Shown here in pieces: positions 1 through 11,671 of a DNA stretch of 64,000 nucleotides. This DNA comes from Stenopsyche tienmushanensis (lineage: Eukaryota; Arthropoda; Insecta; Trichoptera; Stenopsychidae). Each line of letters begins with the position of its first letter. Position 1 is the first letter of the stretch. Both the position numbers and the translations under genes were made by a program. The stretch spans positions 310,001-374,000 of the forward strand of contig WACJ01000081.1 in assembly GCA_008973525.1 (NCBI GenBank), in the 5' to 3' direction. The notes beneath the pieces are model-generated. The model was not told the origin of the DNA. It saw nothing but the letters and a program-made list of their open reading frames with translations, and searched no databases.

Positions 1-763
1 GCAAAACAACCCCCTGGCATTTGGAGCCAACGTCCATAACTATAATATCATTATATTCATGAATTAAAAATACTCGAGCTTAAAAGTTCTTTCAACTAAA
101 AACTAAGGCGCCAATCAAAGTGACGAAGCACTTGTGCTGCTGCAAGATCAAAGAGTGGGGTGAATAGTTCTTTTCAAAGTAAGCCCTTTGAAAAATTATT
201 ATCCTTTTGACGTCATATAAGCTGTCTGTGAGACTTATAATTATTTAGAGAATATTATAAATAAATTGCAACTCCATTTAAAATCGCGGAATGTATTAAT
301 TAAACCCCATGCTTAAAATAATTGATCTTATGTTATGTCTTCATCACGGAAGTTATAAGTCCTGGACAAGTAATTTTCAGCGAAAATATTAAGCATATTT
401 TTACTTTGTATAATATTGTGTATAGTTTGACCTATAATTAAAAAGAAATATTGGAAAATAAAAAAATGTGAGCAATCGAAAAAAATGTGTGTTTTTACCA
501 ACATTTTTTGTATTTTTTTTTTTTTTAATAAATAAAAACGTTTTAATATTTTTAAATAATTATAAGTCAAACGATGAAAACGTTTAATGTACACGTGTAT
601 GCCAAATTTCAAAAATAATGCTCAACTAGGGCATTTTTGAAGCGACAAGGCAGAAACGTCCCTTAAGAAAAAAAAATCTTGTGAAAATTGTCCAAATATC
701 TTTCAATTCGTTCAGTAATTAACTGACAATAAATTGTTAAATTTCGCTCCTCAATAATTAACC
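1..763. other. AT-rich sequence without recognised feature
   Basis: No gene or repeat boundary recognised. A long T run lies at about 509-528. The open frame at 328-612 on the minus strand is low-complexity. Confidence 0.6.
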
Positions 764-840
764 CTTTGCGGACGTATTAAATTTGGACATTGGTGTCGTG
801 ATGGTCGGAATTAATTTCCATTGAAAGAGCGCTGATGCAT
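764..840 (+). repeat. Isolated piggyBac-type TTAA end
   Basis: TTAACCCTTTGCGGACGTAT starts near 768. The TTAA plus CCCTTTG start is the same kind of terminus as in the MITE families. No partner end was found; the hAT insertion at 910 may separate them. A similar lone terminus, TTAACCCTTTGGGCTCCAAG, starts near 6387. Confidence 0.35.
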
Positions 841-909
841 AACGTGCAAAATTATGAATAATAAACAAGATTTATCAATTCTTTATTGATATTATATGTA
901 TGTTTAGAG

Positions 910-1964
910 CAGCGGTTCTTAAACTGGAGTCTGAGAATCCCTGAGGGTCCGCGAAAATATAAAAAAACATTTATCTACACTCGAATAAGATATTTTCGTG
1001 GAATTATTTACAGAAAACATTATAAGAAGATCTATTTTGACTTATGTCAGAAGGGTTGAGATTAGGGGTCCTAAATATTCGTAAAATCAATTATTCGAAT
1101 ATCGAACATGAATTTGATAAAATATTCGAATATTCGAGTATTCGAAAATTTTATATGTGTATATGAGAGTGATTCAAATATAACCCGGAATTTTTCTGTA
1201 TGAATTTATTAGTGTTATATAAAAATACAATTGGAGCATCTTATTTTTCTACAAAGTTCCCTTCATTAGAAATAAATTTATTTCTTCGGATAGGAAGATT
1301 TTGGATCCCATCACACAAAGAAGGCGAGAAGTATCATCGTCTGTTGCGCAACGCGTTTTCTTGTAGACAAAGACGTGAAATCAGACCGTAATTTCATTTT
1401 TATTGAGTCTGCTATCGAAGAAACCCTCTCAGTTGTCTTTGAGTTTGGTTTTATCGACAGTAGAAAATCTTAAAGAATATCTAAAATATGACTCCTTTTT
1501 TTTGGCATGATCGATATTTTTGAATAAAATTTATACTTATTCAATAAAATAATTTCAATAAACTTAGTACATTTTTGCATTTTTTTTGTTGCTATTTCGA
1601 TTGGCAGAAGAACATCGAGCAATTTTCTTAAAAAATGTACTTCTTCGTCAGTAATAGTTTTCGATTTTAAATCCTTTCAATGATTTTTTGACTGATTTAG
1701 AGAGTAAAAGAAATATTTTACCATCATGTTTATTGAGTTCCATCTTGTTTTATTTTTCTAGATTACTTAACGAATAATATCCGATTAATTTTAGAAATAT
1801 TCGAATATACGAATATTTAAAAAAGCCCCAAATATATTCGAATGTCGAATATTCGATTGGGACCCCCAGTTGGGATAGGGTCCGCCAAAAAAAATTGAGG
1901 GGGTCTGCGAAAGAAATTTTGTTCAAGAAGGGGTCCGCAGACTACATAAGTTTAAGAACCACTG
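910..1964. mobile_element. hAT-type DNA transposon (non-autonomous), interrupted
   Basis: The left end CAGCGGTTCTTAAACT (910-925) is repeated inverted at the right end (reads CAGTGGTTCTTAAACT on the other strand, ending at 1964), one mismatch in 16. The element is flanked by 8-base direct repeats GTTTAGAG (902-909) and GTTTAGAC (1965-1972), the target length of hAT elements. No transposase is visible. A shorter full copy lies at 60964-61285 and an end fragment near 30908. A second element (1063-1868) is inserted inside; without it this copy is about 250 bases, so the small open frame starting at 1200 belongs to the insert and has no recognised product. Confidence 0.85.
1063..1868. mobile_element. 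Second hAT-type element nested in the first
   Basis: It begins TAGGGGTCCTAA and ends, read inverted, TGGGGGTCCCAA. Both ends are followed by many ATTCGAATATTCG-like short repeats (about 1078-1145 and 1795-1860). It is flanked by GTTGAGAT (1055-1062) and GTTGGGAT (1869-1876), an 8-base target duplication with one difference. The paralogous hAT copy at 60964-61285 shows the uninterrupted site (GGGTTGAGATGGGG on its minus strand, 61079-61092), which confirms that this stretch is an insertion. No coding capacity is recognised. Confidence 0.75.
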
Positions 1965-1972
1965 GTTTAGAC

Positions 1973-3378
1973 AATAATGTGTTTCAATAACATGTTTTTG
2001 TTTAAAAAATATATTTTATATTTTCCACTGTGTGGTATTTTTGAAAGCAGTCTTCAAAATGCAGTCCTGGTTTTCGACTACACTTCTTTCGGTGACTTTC
2101 TTTTTGCCATTTTTTACTTTTATTTTGAAATATCTTAACAAGCGAGAATGCTTAATTACAGTTAAACGTAATTTGTAAAGCTTTATTTGAAATTCTGCGA
2201 AGTATCTCCGAAGCTTGACGTTTTCTTCACTCTCAAAAGGCGACTGACTCGCCACGGTGTTTTGCATGGCGAGTATGGAACGACCGCATTTTTTCCGTAA
2301 ACACAATATAGTCGTCTGGATTGAATTTTTTCTATCTTCTCTAAAAATATATATTGAAAAAATAAAAAATACATATATTCTCTATTGAATAAAATCATCT
2401 GGAAGATTGAATATCCGTAACTGCATAGTCCATTAACAATAGGGAAAAAAAGAAATATATTGTTTTATATTACCAAATGCATCGATTATTTTCTTGCGTA
2501 TCTCGTTCAATGCTGATATTATCATTAGAATTTATATGAAGAGTGTGTTACCTGTAAAAAAAATAAAAACAAGGTTAAAATTTTGTAGACGTTAGAAGAT
2601 GAAAATTCAAATTAAAACCATTTGTTTGATGAAGGAAATGAAAAATGGAGCATTATATGAGTGCCGAACGGGGGGGCTATATTAGCTCCCGCTTCCGGTT
2701 TCCGCCAAAATTCCTACCGAAAATGGCCAAATCAGGGCCTTTTCTCGATTTACGGCGGAATCCTCGATATTTGTGTAGATAAAAGGTGTAGTGTTTCGAG
2801 GGAATATAAAATTAATGCCGAGGGCCGGTAATTGCGAGCGCCGTGTTTGGTCGTAGCGCCGCCATAAAAACAAATTGGATCAATCATAGCTCACCTTGTT
2901 TGCCCATTTCCGGTCTATGTTGGGTCGGGAAATATTTGACATTTGGGCTCGTCAGGCCTACACACGCCAATCCAATTGCAAAAATTATGTTTGCCATGCG
3001 TTAATTTTAATCCAAGCGCAACGATCAAACAAATAGCGACGACAAAAGCGCATCGATACGCTCAAATGCAGATCCAGTGGAGCAGAGCCCTAAAAAATAA
3101 TTGTCGGAATACGCGATCGCCATGACCCGGGGGTGGATTCGGGGTGGAAATACGTTGCGGACGTAATTGCGATCAAAACAGCAAATAAAGTGCTTAACAA
3201 CCCCCCGTCCCATTTTTGGGCTATCGTCCACGCAAAAAACAAGCAAATCTGAAACCATCCAAGTTTTTGCAACCAAATTAACATTTAAAAATATGTTTGA
3301 GTTGCAATAGTGAATCCAATCCCGAGCCAAAATTTTCGGATTGCATTAGAACATCCCGGGATAAGGATTTTCAATAGT
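1973..3378. other. Unassigned sequence, GC-richer from about 2670 to 3330
   Basis: No exon is supported. From 2670 to 3330 the base composition rises and stop codons thin out on both strands, giving several overlapping short frames. Such islands in AT-rich insect introns are often conserved non-coding DNA. The palindrome ATCCCGGGAT lies at 3353-3362. Confidence 0.5.
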
Positions 3379-3910
3379 TTAAGAAATTACATAGATAAAT
3401 TTAATAAAAAAATAGTGATAAGTCCATTTAAGCAAAAATAACATTAAAGCATCGAGTATTTCGTCATATAGTCTGGATCTGATTTTGGAAGCCAGGCAAC
3501 TTGCTGCTGGAAATACACACTCAGCCTCCACACTCGTTGGAGGTATCGTCATCAGATATTTAAATGCTATTTCGAGCTGATGACCACGTGAGCTCCCATT
3601 TTCGTATAACACCATCAATGTGCCTGAGACACGGACTAAAACTCGCAAAATTCCCGATTTTCTGACAAATTATTTATTTCCGTCACTGCAGATGAATATT
3701 TATATACTATAATACTTTGATGTGATTTGTAATTATATTACGGAGGAATACAAAAATTCTGAACCCCGTATTTATTATATTTCATATCGATATTCACATT
3801 ATTAGAGTCAAGGTGTAGTAAATACATCACCGGTAGGGAAATTAGGAAAACTATTCGAAAAACATATATATACTATATACATAGATTAGACAGTTACTGC
3901 CCCTAGACGT
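3379..3910 (-). pseudogene. hAT transposase relic with C-terminal dimerisation domain
   Basis: Minus-strand translation of about 3420-3600 gives FKYLMTIPPTSVEAECVFPA, followed within a few residues by KIRSRLYDE. This is the signature of the hAT family C-terminal dimerisation domain (pattern P.TS..AER.FS.AG, then RS.L), which holds transposase subunits together. The usual E-R of the motif is E-C here. The catalytic core and BED finger are absent, so this is only the tail of a transposase. The adjoining non-coding part (3536-3910) is repeated at 23053-23410, showing that both come from one family. No inverted ends or target duplication were recognised. Confidence 0.7.
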
Positions 3911-4229
3911 CACCTAAGTTCGCCAATTAGTAGTTACGCCACTGTTTCCAATGATTCATGAGTACCTAATACTGTTCGGGATCCCGGGATTGGATTCCCT
4001 ACATGCCACATAAAGAGTCGAAATTTTAGTTAGTCAGAGAATGACCAATGATTGAAAATGGTAATGTGCAATATTTTACAAGTTAATATTAAAAAAACCT
4101 TCTAAAAAAATCGTCTTGTCTTCCCTGATTTCCAACAGGATGGCATCAACAAATATTGCTCTTATATTTTTGTATTTAAGACTCAAAATCATTGTAAGTA
4201 GCGAAGATTCAAAAGCTATAATAGAAATT

Positions 4230-4565
4230 AAAGCTCATGGTTGCTATATGTATGGATAAATACGGACATAATACAATATTACAAACCAGAGGAAACCATT
4301 ACGACTGAATTATATTGTCGTGAAATCAAAAATATTTGGCCATATCTTTCTTCAGCAGATTTTCACCTTTTGCGCCACTTAGAGTACTTTACGAAATAAA
4401 AAAGGTCCGATCCCGGGACAGAGTATTTCAAGGGATCGAAGAATTTATTGGTTCTTAAAATGTTGACTTTTATAAAAATGGAATAAGTATTTAACATAAG
4501 TATTGCAGAATCATGAGAAGCGAAGATTTTATGGCAATATTCAGAGATCGAATAAATAATTGCAT
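4230..4565 (+). pseudogene. Degraded mariner transposase fragment
   Basis: Plus-strand translations in shifting frames give KPEETITTELYCREI (from about 4283), then SSADFHLLRHLEYFTK (about 4350), then VDFYKNGISI (about 4464). They correspond in order to the mariner segments KPGETI..ERY, the third-catalytic-Asp box PSDYHLFRHL, and the C-terminal EFY..GI..L segment. Several frameshifts and stops interrupt it. No inverted ends were found. Recognition rests on motif order, not on an alignment. Confidence 0.55.
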
Positions 4566-7500
4566 AATAAAAAATCGGTGGTCTTTAAAAAAATATTAAC
4601 TTGTTCAAGCGTGTGTCCAGTTTATTTTTAACTATATAGCTGAAAAAATCTTTCTATTTTTATATTTTTTACGTTATAAAAATATATAAGCATATTTATA
4701 AGATCGATGGATGCTTATTTTATTATCGGAAGAATCATTCAATTAAAGAATCCATTGAAATCCAATTATAGTGCACAAATTAACAACATCTTCCCGGCGC
4801 AATTGAATCATTAAAAACCATCAACGGTTTCAATTAAAAATGTTCCGAATAAGATTTGCTCTCACAGACGTATGTCTCAGTTCCCGTCTAATTTATCGCA
4901 GGTTTATTTACTGGAAAAGTCCCATTCGGACAAAGCCTTCCCATAAAATTGTCCTTTACTGTAATTACACAGGAAATTGCCGATCTGGACATCCGAGAAC
5001 TTTTGCTCTTTGTACTGTATGAGCGAGAACGTGGGAATCTAATTAGATCAGGATCTCGCCATGTTTTAATAACTGCATCGACCCAAACAAAACAATTCTT
5101 AGTTTCTGATCGACAATGGAATAAATTTAATAATAAATACTGCATCAAATCTAGATTTTGGTAATACGAAGCTTATATTGTTAACATGTCTATAAAATTA
5201 AAAATACACACAAGTGACAAAAAAAGGCGAATGTTCATAATATATTTATTAAATATATTGATCATCACATTTCAGCAAGAGAAATATTTTTTAACATCAA
5301 CCAAAGGTAAACACCAACTTCTGTTGCAAAACCTCGCAAGACCTTTGGAAATGTTGAATGTTTATGAGAAAGTTGATTTTTGATTAAAAAAATTATAATA
5401 ATAGAAGTGATGAAATGCACATATATGTGTGCACGGTATTTATATGGTTAACAGTCTTTCGTCACGATAACTAGCATGGTGAGCATATTTTTGTAATGCA
5501 TTACAAATTGCTGTTATGTGATGATGATGACTACATAGGCATATTTTAATAATCGGATTCCTAGAGGGCTGTATTCTTAATAGAAAGTCTTGTCGTCTTC
5601 ATCCCCCTACGTTGGCCCCGGCTCTTGGGCTCATTTACACACGTTGGAATCTGGCAACCCTTGGCCTTATGATTCGGATGTACCGGTCGGTCTCACCCAC
5701 CTGACCGGATGGGTTAGGATGATAACGAAAATGGCGAGTGTTGTGTTGAATAAATTGAAATTTTAATTTGGTATTCGTCGCGCGCTCTGCGGTTTGCGCC
5801 ATCCTCGCGGAGGGTAGAGTCGAATGAATGAGACCCACGATATCAACCCCGTGCTACCAACCCCCTGTCCCAATGCGGAATTATAAGGGTGGGTCCATCC
5901 TCGCCGTTATCCTATCTGTGAAAATAGCCGTTCGCTCCTTGTAAAAAGTATACACATAAACAGCTACGGCGCTGCCTAAATATTAAATTAAATATACAAA
6001 GTGTCGCGCAACAGTGAAAGGAGATGAGAATTTATTATAAAATGTGATATATTTTTGACACGTGTCAAAAAAACAACGCTTCAATCATAATTTTAATCGC
6101 GGCATTACTTATAATCGTCATACACACTGTCCCTGAATATTTAGTCCTTTAATTTAAACAAATATGTCATAATTCTCAGGTAGTAAATTTTAAATTTATT
6201 GTATGTGAGAATAATGATGAGAACGTGTGGCCATTAATCTTTTGGTGGCTAAGTGTTCTTATAGTGGGCTAGATCATGGATATTTTCCCTGTAAACAGAT
6301 TTTGATTCAAATCCAGATAAATAAATTCTAATAGAAACATCAATAAATTAACAATGAAACGGGGTATATTTAAAATTATATTGCTTAACCCTTTGGGCTC
6401 CAAGATTTTTTCATAAAAGTTCTAAACAAAGCAATATTTTGACATTTTGACGAACTGAACAAAAAATAAATTACATTTCACAAAAAAAATAATATAATAT
6501 ATTCCTCAATTTTCGCGGTACTTGAATTGCGTTTTTAAGTATTATTTATCAGAATTATGTATTTCGCTTTGAGCTAGGGACATATAGTGTATTATATCCA
6601 AACCAATACATTTTTAACTAGCTTTTAACTAAGCTATACAGCTGTGTATACACATGTGTTATTCAAAGCAATATGATGTATCTACAACTTGAGAAACATT
6701 TACAAAGAACACTGGTTAAAGTATCATGTTCATCTTTTTTTGTCCCATGGTAAAAAATCAGGTAGCGCCAGAAGACATCTTCGAGTGCTCCGTCTTTTGA
6801 AATACATACTAGGAAGGCTTATTTTTTTTTCCGATGTGAATTTAAAATTTTAGAATATCACATATTAGGGGTACGTATCTGAAGAAGGGACGCTTTCGAT
6901 TCACTTACAACCCGATGAATAAATGTATCTATAAATTTCGCATATAAAGCCGCGTGCCTTTCAAAGCAAACATATGGTATATTTTGATATGGCTTTTTTG
7001 CATACTCTGCATATTGTTTCTCGTCGTACAATATCGAATTTAGAGCAGGGAGTACAAAGCTGAGCAAACAAAAAGGGATGAAACTAATAAAATATGCGTA
7101 TAATGTCATAATATGCGTGTGTGAACACGGGAATATATAGGATATTCTAAATAGCATAGAGCTTGGGAACCTTTAATATTGCTTCATAAAAATAAATTAA
7201 ACCTTGCTGATTTTCGTCGTCATCATCATCTGCTTGGTGCATTACTTTAAATCATGAACTATGCTTCGGATCTTTTCTAAATACTGAATGTATTTCTGTG
7301 AGAACACGTTTTAAAATTAAGAAAATAAGTCTGAATGTAAAAGCCGTATCTAAACAAGTAAGTTACCTTAATTGACATGTAAAAGACAATTTAAAAACAT
7401 GTATTTTTTATATTTAGTGACATGTTTTAAAAAATCATTTAGTTTGGGACAGGGGGGAAGGTTGTAATATATTACCGCCTCAACTATGTAAAAAATATAT

Positions 7501-9493
7501 TCTTAAATTTCCCAATGGTTTTATATTTAAATTGACCTTTTCTAGTTATGGTACACAAAGATACACCCACATTGAAATACTTTTATTTGAATGACTTAAT
7601 GTTGTAAGCTTATATGGTAATCTATTATTGTAATACATATGTATTGTAATTCTATATGAAGATTATTTCTATTGTGACTATACTTGTCTACGAAAATATT
7701 TATTCCCTAAGAAGAAGAAAATCAGGCTACGCCTAAATCGCGACGATCGATCAAAAATATTAATATTTATGATTCAGTAACCAATTGTATCAACTGTATC
7801 AAGATATCAATAACAAATAGAGTTGCCAACCATCCCGGTTGATGGAGATTACCACGAAATTATGGTTGCTGTCCAGGATCCTGGAATTTCATAGAAAGCT
7901 ATCGTTATAATCCAAAATGGTTATTCATATTAGTTGAATAATATCAAATCGAATACCTGTTTTAACGTCGATTAATCCGTGAACATGAACCCGGCAGGAG
8001 GTTCGAAATATACTATACTCGAAGATACTATTTATTATCATATAAATAACATGTGCTTTAACAACTGATTTTGATATAATAAATATGTTCCATTTGAAGG
8101 ACTTCAGTTGAACTTTGTAACATTAAACCAGTTATTAGCTGGAGTTATTCGATGGTGTCATATAAAGATCATTTTGTTCAAAACACTCATTCTTTGTCGA
8201 AGTTTGAGAACTTCTGTAAATAATAGCACGTGGGTATATGTATACTTGATGTATAATAAAGGAGCTATAAAGAGTTCAAAATAGTTTTAGTCTGGTACTA
8301 AAATCCGTTGTTGAATGCTTCCTTGGAACATGGCTGTCGAAGCAAAACTATTCCATAATTAACGTGAGAATTTACGGGAATGGGAAAACTTTCGCCCAAT
8401 ATTTAGGTCAATATCAGACGAAAACTTTCCTAATATGTAAATAATAAGCAACAATCGGCACGAGACAACCCTTAAATATCCCGACGCATAATTTATAAAA
8501 CTAAACCGCCCATTTCACATAACAAAAGGTCAGCAATTACATGACGCATCCTTTAATATATGAAGTCCATTTCCCTTTCTTTGTACGAAAACTTTCTTCT
8601 TCTCTTTTATTAAGGAAGAAATAAAGGGAGGGCAACCGACGGAGCTGACATGCGGCCATACTTCATACCGTGGAAACTTCTATCTTGCCTTACCAGGGTT
8701 AAACTATAAATATTCCCTGAAGATAATAATAAAAGTCTGGCTCTATCGAAATATTGTGCTGTCGTAAAAATGCAAAATGGCTCACGTCCGATGTTTCAAT
8801 AAAAACCAATAGGCGAATTTCACGTAGGATAACTCCGTGTACGTCTACCCTCACCTTAAGGTCAGGAGTAGATACTCTTTGTTCATAAAATGAACGAACA
8901 TGATATACACGGGGGTTGTAAAAAAGTACATTTTTGAAAATGGTACATAAAAATAGTTAAAAGCAAATCCCTTTCCCACGCATTCGTCCTTTATTCGGTA
9001 CTATAGGAATATGTGGACCTATTAAGCAAACTGGCTATGAAATAAACCGCCATTTTTTTTTGGGGCAATTTGCCTTTACCTTCCAAATCTATAGAGCACA
9101 AAATACAACGTCATCGTCCAATAAGGTATCGAAACAACCCGGGGTATATTTTATATATTCAATAACACGCGATATGATATCGTAAGGGTAGCACCGTGTC
9201 ATATTTATTTGTTATTTCATACGAGGATAATAATCGGTTTTGCTTTCTAAATTGTGTTTTTACATTACCCGATTTGTACCAAAAATTATGTGACCATATG
9301 GTTACATTTATCGTAATTGATAGAGTACCCGACCTATATTCATGCGATAATTTGAAAAATAGCTAAAAAATGGTTTTTTTAAGTGAGGGGTACCTTATGT
9401 ACAAGGAACAATAATTTATAAGAAATTAAAAGATTTTCTTTAGTTTTACAAGAAAAAAAAATGATCGTGTTTATATAATATCAAAATTTGAGA
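4566..9493. other. Long AT-rich stretch, presumed intron
   Basis: Apart from the palindrome at 6052 and a lone TTAA end near 6387, I see only unassigned sequence. A compact GC-richer segment lies at 5600-5900. The minus-strand frame at 6858-7157 (99 codons, hydrophobic N-terminus) has no recognised homology and unremarkable context. Confidence 0.5.
6052..6071. repeat. Perfect 20-base palindrome centred on an E-box
   Basis: TTTTTGACACGTGTCAAAAA is fully self-complementary with CACGTG at the centre. A diverged GACACACGTGTC and a half site GCACGTGTCAAAA occur at about 29218-29270. It might be a bHLH-type binding site or the junction of a decayed element. Confidence 0.7.
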
Positions 9494-9497
9494 TTAA

Positions 9498-9793
9498 CCC
9501 TTTGAGTAGTAAGCTAATTTAAAATCGTCATAAACATAAATGCTATATTTGTATGTCCGCCATTTATCATCCGTATAAATCCACTTATCTGTCTGGACCG
9601 TCGCAGCATGTATGAAGCTTGTATATAAATAAATAAACACTGCACACAATATTCGGTCATTTATTTGCGTAAATATAAAATATATATTTGAAATCGATTT
9701 ATTATATCTTTAACATACTATTATTAGTCGATAAATTTGGGTTAACGATCTATACAACCTCTATCTCTGTTTCTCTCCAAACTCTTTAAGGGG
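9498..9793 (+). mobile_element. TTAA MITE family A, copy 1
   Basis: It starts with TTAA (9494-9497) plus CCCTTTGAGTAGTAAGCTAA and ends CTCTTTAAGGGG followed by CTAA (9794-9797), a mutated TTAA. Insertion at TTAA is the hallmark of piggyBac-type elements, and this is a non-coding member. Shared interior blocks include CCACTTATCTGTC, GTATGAAGCTTGTAT, and the CTCTGTTTCTCTCC block near the right end. It lacks about 100 bases present near the right end of the copy at 37202-37595. Confidence 0.75.
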
Positions 9794-11341
9794 CTAAAAA
9801 ACAGCTAAGATTATTAATTAAATTAGAGTAGTATTAAAAAACAATGATAACGTATGATTACGAAACAAGGACAATGGATGCTTAGTTATTCCATTCAAAG
9901 AATTAAATGCTATATTTTGCTTTGAATTAAATCAAGAAGCGATTGGAAATAGTTTGAAAAATATATATCCAAAATGATTTATGGTCAATTTAAATGCAAA
10001 ACTGAGTTTGAATCTCCTTGAGCATATGATTTCATCACTGGCAAGGCACATTTGGAACTTGAACGATGAAACTTATTAAAAAAAATCTGGTATGAGAAAA
10101 AGAAAATTGCCTTATAAAATATGGATGTTGTTTTATTATATTTTAGCAAAAAAACTTCCATGTAAAAAATAGGGGATGTTCAGCGAACATTGAGAAAAAT
10201 GAGAGATTCCAAAGGGTTAGTAACCGTCTAGTGTTCTGCAAGGGTAGTAAAAATATCATATCGTTCCATATATAAACACAAACAACCTTTTAGCTCTACT
10301 TTCATAAATATCTTCGTTTTTAAATATTTATTTGCAAAAGGGGATCGAAAAATCAACTTGTTAAAAATGCGGTCTCAATTCCTTTTCAACAAAAATATTC
10401 CGTCAGATGGTCAGGCGAAGGCATTGTCCAAAGGTGGACAACCCCTGCATTGAATAAAATCCTGTTACTAAAGCCAGGTAAGCAGAAATGGACATTCAGA
10501 CTGCCTGCATTCCGTTACATATGAATTTTTGATGCAAAAATGAAAGCGCTCCCGAATGGAGCCGAGTTGGGGAGAGCAAACGGTAATGTGCATATTTAAT
10601 TTTTTACCGATAAAACACGTTGCCCTGATTTGCAAACAGGACCATTCCATTTGGGATCCGACGAAAAGAAACCCCACAAAAAATCTGGCCATAAATGAAA
10701 AAAGGGCTCGAAAGTGCGGGGGAATATCGTTTATTTTTTCAATGCAAATTCCTCATATATATAGGACAATAAAATATGGCGACATCAGCAAATTTGTTGG
10801 CGCGCTAAGATTATATCTTGGAATCTGCAGGATGAAATCTTTTGAGGAGAAAACAATATTCGTTCCACTACAAGGTACGGGGTCTTAATGTATTATGAGG
10901 GAACAATGAAGAAAGGGGAATATAAATGATTTCTAAGGATTACTAAGAAATGGTAAATGGAAATAAGACTCCTATTTGTAAAATAAATGTATAAGGACAC
11001 CGTGCTTATGAATCGGATGTCAGTGCATGTCACTTTTGATATCACAGCACAAAGAAAATTAGGGGTTTTACCAATCTTCCTTTGTGCCCCCCTTTAAGCC
11101 ACGGGACAAATGAGATTCAAATATTTGTGCGCAATTTTATGCAAGAACAATCTTATTTATAAAGCATGCAAAATTTCTTAATCTCAACAAAATACTTATT
11201 TTAATCAAAGACTGTATTAATATATTGTGTCGGTGAACGCCAGGGAAGGGCATAATATTATAAATAGCCTAGAGAAAAGAGTATTTGTGAACAAAAAATG
11301 AGCACCCCTATAGCTTAAGTATAGCTAAAAAGTAGTTATTA

Positions 11342-11361
11342 CCTAACCTAACCTAACCTGT
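11342..11361 (-). repeat. Short interstitial telomere-like run (CCTAA)n
   Basis: ACCTAACCTAACCTAACCTG is three full units of CCTAA plus a partial one, i.e. TTAGG on the minus strand, the common arthropod telomere unit. It is too short to be a telomere; it may mark a repaired break, a retrotransposon target, or chance. Confidence 0.5.
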
Positions 11362-11597
11362 TTATTATGAACGTCTACTGTCGCACCCAGTGTGCAATTT
11401 TCTTCGCTACAATGGCAAGTGCAAGTGTTAGAGTTCATGCACAAAAGTTACTATAATGATACAAGGATACAATAAATATTTATATAATTTTTTGTCTACT
11501 ATAGCATTAATTTATGCAGGTGACTACTTTGAATCTCATTTGCATCAACAAATGCGTTTGAATTGTAATAGTAAAAAAATCATAAAAATTCTAAGCG

Positions 11598-11671
11598 TGT
11601 CGGGCATCTGTATTTCATGCCCGACAGTCATTTATTTCCATGGGAACGCGTGCTATAGGATTGTCGGGCAT
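11598..11671. repeat. TGTCGGGCAT hairpin plus third copy
   Basis: TGTCGGGCAT (11598-11607) and its complement ATGCCCGACA (11617-11626) make a 10-base-pair stem with a 9-base loop. A third direct copy lies at 11662-11671. The 132-codon open frame through this region (11456-11854) has no recognisable product. Confidence 0.6.

Noticed and set aside
10468..10888. Opposing open frames in a moderately GC-rich patch.
   Set aside because: No motif and mutual overlap on opposite strands.
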